NCBI GenBank assembly: GCA_903908245.1
Contig: CAIVRE010000012.1
Span: 1 to 33,474, forward strand
Origin: Candidatus Omnitrophota bacterium
Lineage (GTDB): Bacteria > Omnitrophota > Gorgyraeia > Zapsychrales > Fredricksoniimonadaceae
Direction of reading: 5' to 3'
Length of the DNA stretch: 33,474 bases
Part shown: positions 25,305 through 31,735 of the stretch, piece after piece
Layout of the letters: every line of letters starts with the position of its first letter
Position numbering within the stretch: the stretch's first letter is position 1
Notes under the pieces: model-generated
What the model was told of the DNA's origin: nothing
The model's database searches: none
The model's input: only the letters and a program-made list of their open reading frames with translations
Made by a program: the position numbers and the translations under genes

Positions 25305-26159
25305 ATGTCTTCTAATAAGGGCGGTCGTACTGTACTTATCTTTCTGGTCTTGATCGTTATTATCCTTATTTGCGGGGTATCGATCTCTCTTTTCCTTTTG
25401 CAGAAAGAAACCCAGACGCGCAAGGCCACGGAGTCGTCGCTGGAAGAGTCGAATGTCCGCAATTCCAGGATCGAGGCGGCGCTGAAAGAAGCGGAGAAGC
25501 AGATCGATGTCCTTAAAGGCAAGAATAAGGATGCCGATGACAAGATCAACGGCCTGATGGAAGAGCTGGACCTTGAGGCGGCTTTGCGTGACGAGATCAA
25601 GGCGGAGAACAAGAAGCTGAAAGACCTTCTTGAGGCCGAAGGAAAGTCCAAGGTCGAGATGCGCCAGAAGCTTGCAGCCGAGATAGAAGCGGTCCAGGCG
25701 AAATTGACGGCGCTTGAATCCAAGTCGGCAGCGACTTTGGACGAGGCCGCGGCGCTTAAGAAGACAGCCGATGACCTCCAAAAGAAGAATGCCGAACTTG
25801 AGGCGAAGCTGAAGAATGCCGAAGATACGGCCGCGGCGCGCCCGCGCAGCGAGATCCTTCCTGTTCCCGGACAGCCCGGGGACGAGAAGGTGGATCTGGA
25901 CCGTATCGTGATCTCTCCGGGTTCGGCCAAGGAAGGCCGCGTGCTCAATGTCGATACGGAGACTGAATTCCTTATTTTTGACCTTGGGGTGAAGAGCGGC
26001 ATCAAGCAGGGGGATGTGATGTCGATCTACCGCGGGAAAACGTTCCTGGGTGATGTGAAAGTGTCGCGCGTGCAGGAAGACATGGCGGCGGCGGATTTTA
26101 TTCCGCCTTTTTCCAGCCGCAAGGTCCGCAAGAACGACCAGGTCGTTCCCAAACGCTGA
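25305..26159 (+). CDS. Membrane-anchored coiled-coil protein of unknown function
   Basis: This 284-residue protein has one N-terminal membrane helix (about 10-31) with a short positively charged start, then a long heptad-rich coiled coil (about 33-175) of Glu, Lys, Ala and Leu. A small C-terminal domain follows (about 190-284) with GRVLNVDTETEFLIFDLGVKSGI and KQGDVMSIYRGKTFLGDVKV. That pattern resembles small beta-barrel domains in envelope proteins such as the FlgT C-terminus, but the match is by eye. It probably spans the periplasm as a dimer. It has its own promoter and is followed one base later by aroA, with no obvious functional link. Confidence 0.75.
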   Translation: MSSNKGGRTVLIFLVLIVIILICGVSISLFLLQKETQTRKATESSLEESNVRNSRIEAALKEAEKQIDVLKGKNKDADDKINGLMEELDLEAALRDEIKAENKKLKDLLEAEGKSKVEMRQKLAAEIEAVQAKLTALESKSAATLDEAAALKKTADDLQKKNAELEAKLKNAEDTAAARPRSEILPVPGQPGDEKVDLDRIVISPGSAKEGRVLNVDTETEFLIFDLGVKSGIKQGDVMSIYRGKTFLGDVKVSRVQEDMAAADFIPPFSSRKVRKNDQVVPKR

Positions 26160-26160
26160 T

Positions 26161-27441
26161 ATGCGACTTGATATTGCTCCTGTCAGGGCCATACGCGGCT
26201 CTATTATCCTTCCGGCATCGAAATCCTATTCCATACGGGCTTTTTTTGTTGCGGCTTGTGGTGGGGTGTCCCGTGTTATTGGTCCTTCCGACTGTGATGA
26301 TGCGCGGGTGGCGTTGAATGTTGCAAAGTCTTTTGGCGCGCGTGTCACAGCGATCAAGGGGGGCTTTCTGGTTACGGCGCCTGGCCGCAAGACCGGCAGG
26401 CCTTCTATTAAGGTCAATGTTGGCGAATCCGGTACGTCCTTGCGTTTTGTCCTTCCTCTCCTGCCCTTTTTTTGTTCTTCGGCCAAGGTCAATGGCCGCG
26501 GTACTTTGATCGGCCGGCCTAATCATCATTTGTGCGCAACGCTGCGCGCTGGTGGGTTAAAGCTTAAAGGGACGGGGGAAAAAGAATCTGTTCCTGTTGA
26601 ATATGCCGGAGGGACACTGCCAGGCGGCCGGGTGAATATAGACGGCACGGTGAGTTCCCAGTTTATTTCCGCCTTGATGATCGCCGCTCCGTTCAGCCTT
26701 AAAGATACCCGGCTGGTGATGGAGGGGGACATCCTTGTTTCCAGGGATTATGTGGTCATGACCCGTCAGATCCTTGAGCGAGCCGGGATACGCGTGATCC
26801 CCAAAGGCCGTCGGGAATTTTTGATCCCTGGAGGCCAGAGGTATCAAGGGTTAAGCAAATTTCATGTTCCTTCCGATTGGGGTTTGGCGGCTTTCTTTAT
26901 GGTCGCGGCGGCATTGGTCCCCTCTGATATTATTTTGAAAGGTTTCTTTGACGATTCGTTGATCCAGTCCGATGGCGCTATCCTGGGGTTTCTTTCAAAA
27001 ATGGGGTTGAAATATACCCGTACTTCACGCGCGATCAGGATCAAAGGGCCTCAGCTTTTGAAGGGCGGGGTTTTTTCGCTTAAAGATTGTCCTGATCTGG
27101 TACCTGTGATGGCGGTCGCAGCCATGTTCGCTAAAGGCCCAACAAGGCTTAAAGATATTGGGCACGCAAGGGTTAAGGAATCGGACCGGATCAGTGACCT
27201 GCGCGATGAGCTTCTTAAGGTCGGCGCTGATATTCAAGAGAAGGAAGATGAGCTTGTTATTATCCCGAAGCCGGCGTATAAAAGCGGGATGACCCTTGTG
27301 CCGCATCATGATCACCGTCTGGCCATGGCTTTTGCGGTGCTGGGTGGCAGGATAGGCGTGAAGATCACGGATATGCAATGCACGAAAAAGTCTTATCCCG
27401 GTTTTGTTGAAGATCTTTCTGCCGTTACTCTTAACTCATAA
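26161..27441 (+). CDS. aroA: 3-phosphoshikimate 1-carboxyvinyltransferase (EPSP synthase)
   Basis: It joins phosphoenolpyruvate to shikimate-3-phosphate in the pathway to chorismate and aromatic amino acids. It has 426 residues in the two-domain inverse fold. Substrate lysine Lys21 lies in ASKSYSIRAFF. The glycine loop reads GESGTSLRF where most enzymes have GNxGTxxR. SSQFISALMIAAP, ARVKESDRI and DHRLAMAFAVLGG are all present. The asparagine-to-glutamate change in the glycine loop is unusual but the remaining active-site residues are intact, so I expect a working enzyme; its glyphosate class cannot be assigned by eye. It starts one base after the coiled-coil gene and is probably co-transcribed with it. 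Confidence 0.95.
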   Translation: MRLDIAPVRAIRGSIILPASKSYSIRAFFVAACGGVSRVIGPSDCDDARVALNVAKSFGARVTAIKGGFLVTAPGRKTGRPSIKVNVGESGTSLRFVLPLLPFFCSSAKVNGRGTLIGRPNHHLCATLRAGGLKLKGTGEKESVPVEYAGGTLPGGRVNIDGTVSSQFISALMIAAPFSLKDTRLVMEGDILVSRDYVVMTRQILERAGIRVIPKGRREFLIPGGQRYQGLSKFHVPSDWGLAAFFMVAAALVPSDIILKGFFDDSLIQSDGAILGFLSKMGLKYTRTSRAIRIKGPQLLKGGVFSLKDCPDLVPVMAVAAMFAKGPTRLKDIGHARVKESDRISDLRDELLKVGADIQEKEDELVIIPKPAYKSGMTLVPHHDHRLAMAFAVLGGRIGVKITDMQCTKKSYPGFVEDLSAVTLNS

Positions 27442-27460
27442 TTCCTTAAGTACTTACAAT

Positions 27461-27487
27461 TTGACTTCAATCCTTATTTCGTATAAG
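27461..27487 (+). promoter_or_regulatory. Likely promoter of the mreB operon
   Basis: TTGACT (27461-27466) and TATAAG (27482-27487), spaced 15 bases (16 if the -35 is read one base earlier), sit in the 84-base gap after aroA. The leader of about 30 bases carries AGGGGA before the mreB ATG. A palindrome AAGTACTT lies just upstream at about 27447-27454. Confidence 0.55.
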
Positions 27488-27525
27488 ATGCATTCCATAA
27501 TTCAACAATATATTTAGGGGAAAAT

Positions 27526-28599
27526 ATGATCCAGAAGCTCATAAAAATTCTGCAGGATATTAAAGAATATTTTCTCAGTTATTTCTCCACGGACCTTGGC
27601 ATTGACCTTGGTACCGCGACCACGCTTGTTTATGTTAAAGGGCAGGGCGTTGTGCTTTGCGAACCGTCTGTTGTCGCCATTGAAAAGGGGACCAACCGGG
27701 TGGTGGCGGTCGGTGACGAGGCTAAAAAGATGCTGGGCCGCACGCCTGGCAGTATTGTGGCCATCCGTCCCATGAAGGACGGTGTCATTTCGGATTTTGA
27801 AGTGACAGAGGCGATGCTCAAGTATTTCATCAAGAAAGTCCATCCCCGCAAGTTTTTTATCCATCCGTCCGTTGTTATTGCGATCCCTTCGGGGATCACC
27901 GAGGTCGAGCGGCGCGCGGTCATTGATTCGGCGATCCACGCCGGGGCCCGTGATGTTTTTCTGATCGAGGAGCCCAAAGCCGCGGCGATCGGTGTCGGCC
28001 TGCCGGTCCATGAGCCGGGCGGGAACATGATCATCGACATCGGCGGCGGCACAACGGAATTCGCGGTCATTTCACTGGGCGGTATCGTTTACGCCAAGTC
28101 CATTCGCGTCGCGGGCGACGAGATGGATACGGCGGTCATGGAATACCTGCGCAAGACGTATAACCTTATGATCGGCGAGCGTACGTCCGAGGAGATCAAG
28201 ATCCGTATCGGTTCCGGGTATCCTTTGGAAGAGGAATTGACCATGGATGTGCGCGGGCGCGATCTGATCGCGGGACTGCCCAAGACCATTTCGATCACCT
28301 CTGTTGAGATCCGCGAAGCGCTGGCGGATACTGTCCAGGCCATCGTTGACGCGGCAAAATCCACGCTGGAGCATACTCCTCCGGAGCTCGCGGCCGACCT
28401 TATTGACCGCGGTATCGTGATGGCCGGCGGTGGTTCACTGTTAAGGGGCATCGACAAGCGTATCGCCGAGGAGACCGGCCTTCCGGTCCATGTCGCGGAA
28501 GATCCGAACACCGCGGTCGTGCGTGGAACGGGCGAAACGGTCAATATGCCGGCAAGGCTCCGCAAGCGCCTGATGGCCCAGGCAAAACTGGATTTTTGA
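27526..28599 (+). CDS. mreB: Rod-shape-determining protein MreB
   Basis: This actin-like cytoskeletal ATPase forms membrane-bound filaments that guide lateral wall synthesis. It has 357 residues. The phosphate-1 loop is DLGTAT at 27-32, followed by a second nucleotide motif [16 protein letters not shown] and an adenosine loop in [12 protein letters not shown]. The N-terminus before the first strand is about 10 residues longer than in E. coli and forms a strongly amphipathic helix ([20 protein letters not shown]), fit for membrane attachment. It is the first gene of mreB-mreC-mreD-mrdA. Confidence 0.98.
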   Translation: MIQKLIKILQDIKEYFLSYFSTDLGIDLGTATTLVYVKGQGVVLCEPSVVAIEKGTNRVVAVGDEAKKMLGRTPGSIVAIRPMKDGVISDFEVTEAMLKYFIKKVHPRKFFIHPSVVIAIPSGITEVERRAVIDSAIHAGARDVFLIEEPKAAAIGVGLPVHEPGGNMIIDIGGGTTEFAVISLGGIVYAKSIRVAGDEMDTAVMEYLRKTYNLMIGERTSEEIKIRIGSGYPLEEELTMDVRGRDLIAGLPKTISITSVEIREALADTVQAIVDAAKSTLEHTPPELAADLIDRGIVMAGGGSLLRGIDKRIAEETGLPVHVAEDPNTAVVRGTGETVNMPARLRKRLMAQAKLDF

Positions 28600-28611
28600 T
28601 CCTAGGGCGGC

Positions 28612-29391
28612 ATGCTTCGAAAACTTCCGAAACAGCTCATTTACGCCGTATTTGTTATCATTCCTTTCTGGCTGCTGTTCTTCAATTCCCCTTTCTTTCA
28701 TGGTGTGAAGATGGGCCTGATGTCTTTCGGTGCGTCATCCGTGGCGGTGGTGCGCTGGCCTGTGGATGAGCTGGGGCGTGTCCTTTCCTACCGTAAAACT
28801 TTCAATGAATATCAGAAGATGAAGCGCGAGGTCGGCGGCATCAGGGCCCGCGTCGTTGCGCTCGAGGAGAATGGCGCGGCGAACAAGCGTTATGTGCGCC
28901 TTCTGGACCTGCGCAACAGGCTTAATTATTCAACGGAGACGGCGCTGGTGGTGGCGCGCGACCCTGTGAACTGGAATTCATCGATGATGGTCAACAAAGG
29001 GAAATCCGACGGATTGCGGCCGGGCATGGCGGTCATTAATTTTTCGGGAGTTGTCGGGAAAGTGGCCGAGGTGGCCGGGGATGTTTCCAAGGTCATTTTG
29101 CTCAATGATTCGGGGTTCAGTGTGGCGGTGGTCAATCAGCGGTCCCGCGAGAGCAGTTTGCTCAGCGGTTCATTGTCGGGGGATTGCCGGCTGCATTATT
29201 TGCCGGAAGACGCGGATATCCGTGTGGGGGATGAGATCGTGACCTCCGCGTTAAGTTCGGTGTTCCCCGAGGGGTTGCGTGTCGGGACCGTGAGCGAGGT
29301 ATATCCCGGCGAGCAGGGGACCCCGCCCAGGGCGGTGGTCGAGCCTGCGGTCGAGCTGAGCAAGGTTGAAGAAGTCCTGGTCATAAAATAA
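28612..29391 (+). CDS. mreC: Rod-shape-determining protein MreC
   Basis: This membrane-anchored periplasmic scaffold links MreB and MreD to PBP2 and activates it. It has 259 residues: an N-terminal membrane helix (about 9-25), a helical coiled-coil region (about 60-95), then the two small beta-barrels of MreC with VVARDPVNWNSSMMVNKG and GVVGKVAEVAGDVSKVILLNDSGF. The stop shares one base with the mreD start (TAATG). It starts 12 bases after mreB, in the standard order. Confidence 0.96.
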   Translation: MLRKLPKQLIYAVFVIIPFWLLFFNSPFFHGVKMGLMSFGASSVAVVRWPVDELGRVLSYRKTFNEYQKMKREVGGIRARVVALEENGAANKRYVRLLDLRNRLNYSTETALVVARDPVNWNSSMMVNKGKSDGLRPGMAVINFSGVVGKVAEVAGDVSKVILLNDSGFSVAVVNQRSRESSLLSGSLSGDCRLHYLPEDADIRVGDEIVTSALSSVFPEGLRVGTVSEVYPGEQGTPPRAVVEPAVELSKVEEVLVIK

Positions 29392-29879
29392 TGCGTCAAA
29401 TACTCCTGATCCCTTTTATTTGTTACCTGGCCCTTCTTGTTGAGTTCACCCTGTTCAACCTTTTCGGCCGCTGGGGGGATCCTCATATCCTTCTGCTGGT
29501 CGTTATATTTTTTAATCTTTATTCCGGTATCCGTTTCAGCCTTTGGGCGGCATTGTGGGCGGGGATCCTGAAAGATTGTTTTAGCACCATGCCTTTTGGC
29601 ACGAATATTTTCGCTTATGTGGTCTGTGCGTATGTTTCGCTGGCCGTGCGGAAATATTGTTATGAGCGCGGGTCGGATATTTCGCGGGTATGGATGGTGC
29701 TGTGTGTGGTCACGGCGCATACGGCCGTGATGGGCCTGATGCATAAAATGGCTTTTGAGGAAGTGCAATGGTTCGACGTGTGGGGCAGCATCTGGTTCCC
29801 GGAGCTTGTTATAACAGCGGTCGTGTCGATCCTGGTCTTTGATCGTCTTCGTGATACGGCCAGGATATTGAAATTCTGA
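29391..29879 (+). CDS. mreD: Rod-shape-determining protein MreD
   Basis: This is an inner-membrane protein of 162 residues with about five or six hydrophobic helices. The pattern WGDPHILLLVVIFFNLYSG followed by WAALWAGILKDCFS is typical of MreD, where the loop after the third helix often carries GLLKD. It completes the elongasome membrane module with MreC and PBP2. Sequence conservation in this family is low, so the call rests on membrane layout, the GILKD motif and its fixed position between mreC and mrdA. The next gene starts after two bases. Confidence 0.92.
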   Translation: MRQILLIPFICYLALLVEFTLFNLFGRWGDPHILLLVVIFFNLYSGIRFSLWAALWAGILKDCFSTMPFGTNIFAYVVCAYVSLAVRKYCYERGSDISRVWMVLCVVTAHTAVMGLMHKMAFEEVQWFDVWGSIWFPELVITAVVSILVFDRLRDTARILKF

Positions 29880-29881
29880 TC

Positions 29882-31573
29882 ATGCGACTGAACATTATCC
29901 GCAACGGTATTCTGGTCCTTTTTCTCCTTATGCTGGGGAACCTGTTCTATCTGCAGGTTATTCGCGGAGGATATTTTGCGCATCTTAGCCTTACGAATTC
30001 CATCCGCGTTGTTCCCTTCGAGGGGGCTCGCGGCCAGGTCCTGGACCGCAACGGCCATGTGCTTGCCGACAGCATCAAGGCCTACCACGCGGTGGTTATC
30101 CCGCAGGATATCCGTGATAAAAAGGCGCTTTTCGCTTTCATAGCCGATGTGCTGGGGGTTGAGACGTCCGTTGTCGAGAAGCGGTACCTGAAGAACAAAT
30201 TGACGCCTTTTTCACCGGTGACGCTTGCCGGCGACCTCAAGCGTTCCCAGGCCATCATGATCGAGGAGAACGCGTTCCGTTTTCCTGGCCTGATGGTCCT
30301 GGAGAAGTTTTCCCGTCGATATCCGGAGGGTGCTGGCGCGGCCCATCTGACGGGTTATGTGGGCAAGGCGGATCCGTTCAAAACGGGCGGGACGGGGTAC
30401 GGGTTGGGCGCGGAAGATGTTGTCGGGTATTCGGGGGTCGAGGAGTATTACGATGCGGTGTTGCGCGGGGAGCCCGGCGGCAGGCAGATCGAGGTTAACA
30501 GCCGCGGGCAGCAGACGCAGCTGCTGAGCGTGAGGGAGCCTTCCGACGGGCGGAGCATTACCCTGACGATCGACAGGAATATGCAGCGCGCCGCGCATGC
30601 GGCGCTCGCAGGGCGCAGGGGGGCTGTTGTTATCATGGACCCGTCCAGCGGCGAGGTTTTGGCCCTGGCGAGCTCGCCTTCGTTCGATCCGAACGCTTTT
30701 GTCGACAAGGAGAGCCGCGAAAGGGTGTCGGAGTATCTTCAGGATCCGGCGTCGCCTTTGTTGAACCGTGCTGTCTCGGGTGCGTTCCCGCCGGGATCTG
30801 TGTTCAAGATCCCGGTTACGATGGGGGGGCTGGAAGAGCGGAAGATCAAGCCGTCGACAACATATGATTGTCCCGGATATTTTCAGATGGGTGACCGGAC
30901 TTATCGCTTCCCGCATGCGTGGGGGATGCAGGACCTGCCTATGGCGCTGGCACATTCGGCCAACGAGTATTTTTTCCATATCGGGCTTTTATTGGGTGCC
31001 GACGGGATGGCCAAATATGCCCGCGTGTTCGGGCTCGGGAGCCGCACGGGGATCGACCTTGCTTTTGAGTCCAGGGGGCGCCTGTCGGGATTAAGTGTTG
31101 GCCGCTGGTATAAGGGCGATACGCTCAATATGGCGATCGGCCAGGGGTATGTGCTGGCGACTCCGGTCCAGCTGGCGCGTCTGATCGCAACGGTCGAGAA
31201 CCTCGGAATGATGCCGCAGCCGCATATTCTTCTTTCAGGAGTTGAGGCGGTTGTCAGGCCGCAGCCGGTGCATGTATCGTTCCGTAAGGATGTCTGGGAT
31301 GCGTTGCGGGCGGGGCTTGATGCGGTGGTGGCGCTCGATACCGGAACGGCTCACGCGCTGGCCAATATTCCCGGTACGGTGACATACGGCAAGACCGGAA
31401 CGGCCCAGGCAGGTCCCGGCAAAGAGGACCATGCCTGGTTCGCGGGAGTTACCCGTACCGATAAGCGTGTTATTGCGTATTGTGTTTTTCTGGAACACGG
31501 CGGTTCCAGTGCTAATGCTGTCATGCTCACGCGCGAATTTCTCACCACTCTGCGCGATCAGGGCAGTATTTGA
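29882..31573 (+). CDS. mrdA: Penicillin-binding protein 2 (elongation transpeptidase)
   Basis: This periplasmic DD-transpeptidase cross-links peptidoglycan during rod elongation and is anchored by an N-terminal helix. It has 563 residues. The dimerisation domain includes GARGQVLDRNGHVLADS and a pedestal with YSGVEEYYDAVLRG. The catalytic motifs are SVFK with Ser306 and Lys309, SAN with Ser359, and KTG at 504-506. It is shorter than E. coli PBP2 (about 630) but complete. It follows mreBCD directly, the usual order; the expected neighbour rodA is not found afterwards. A promoter for the repeat-protein gene begins within 60 bases of the stop. Confidence 0.96.
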   Translation: MRLNIIRNGILVLFLLMLGNLFYLQVIRGGYFAHLSLTNSIRVVPFEGARGQVLDRNGHVLADSIKAYHAVVIPQDIRDKKALFAFIADVLGVETSVVEKRYLKNKLTPFSPVTLAGDLKRSQAIMIEENAFRFPGLMVLEKFSRRYPEGAGAAHLTGYVGKADPFKTGGTGYGLGAEDVVGYSGVEEYYDAVLRGEPGGRQIEVNSRGQQTQLLSVREPSDGRSITLTIDRNMQRAAHAALAGRRGAVVIMDPSSGEVLALASSPSFDPNAFVDKESRERVSEYLQDPASPLLNRAVSGAFPPGSVFKIPVTMGGLEERKIKPSTTYDCPGYFQMGDRTYRFPHAWGMQDLPMALAHSANEYFFHIGLLLGADGMAKYARVFGLGSRTGIDLAFESRGRLSGLSVGRWYKGDTLNMAIGQGYVLATPVQLARLIATVENLGMMPQPHILLSGVEAVVRPQPVHVSFRKDVWDALRAGLDAVVALDTGTAHALANIPGTVTYGKTGTAQAGPGKEDHAWFAGVTRTDKRVIAYCVFLEHGGSSANAVMLTREFLTTLRDQGSI

Positions 31574-31624
31574 TCTTCCTTCCCCGATATTTTTCCGAGG
31601 TTGTAGGTCGAGGAATTGCAGCGG

Positions 31625-31653
31625 TTTACACCGGTTAAATCCCTTTGTAATAT
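31625..31653 (+). promoter_or_regulatory. Promoter of the large repeat-protein gene
   Basis: TTTACA (31625-31630), exactly 17 bases and TAATAT (31648-31653) make a plausible sigma-70 promoter. The predicted start near 31660 gives a leader of about 76 bases that contains the hairpin at 31677-31726. Confidence 0.6.
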
Positions 31654-31676
31654 TTATTACTATTTTATTGAACACC

Positions 31677-31726
31677 CCAACCTGTTTGGTAGGATGAAGT
31701 TGTACATCCCAACAAATAGAGGTTGG
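31677..31726 (+). promoter_or_regulatory. Leader hairpin that buries the likely Shine-Dalgarno
   Basis: CCAACCT (31677-31683) pairs perfectly with AGGTTGG (31720-31726), and a second, imperfect block closes toward an 8-base loop (31697-31704), including GGATG with CATCC. The purine run AGAGG (31718-31722), the only Shine-Dalgarno candidate, lies mostly in the 3' arm. The spacing to ATG 31736 is 13 bases, which is long. A translational switch or an mRNA-stabilising leader would fit. It matches no riboswitch class I know. Confidence 0.5.
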
Positions 31727-31735
31727 ACCTTTTAA

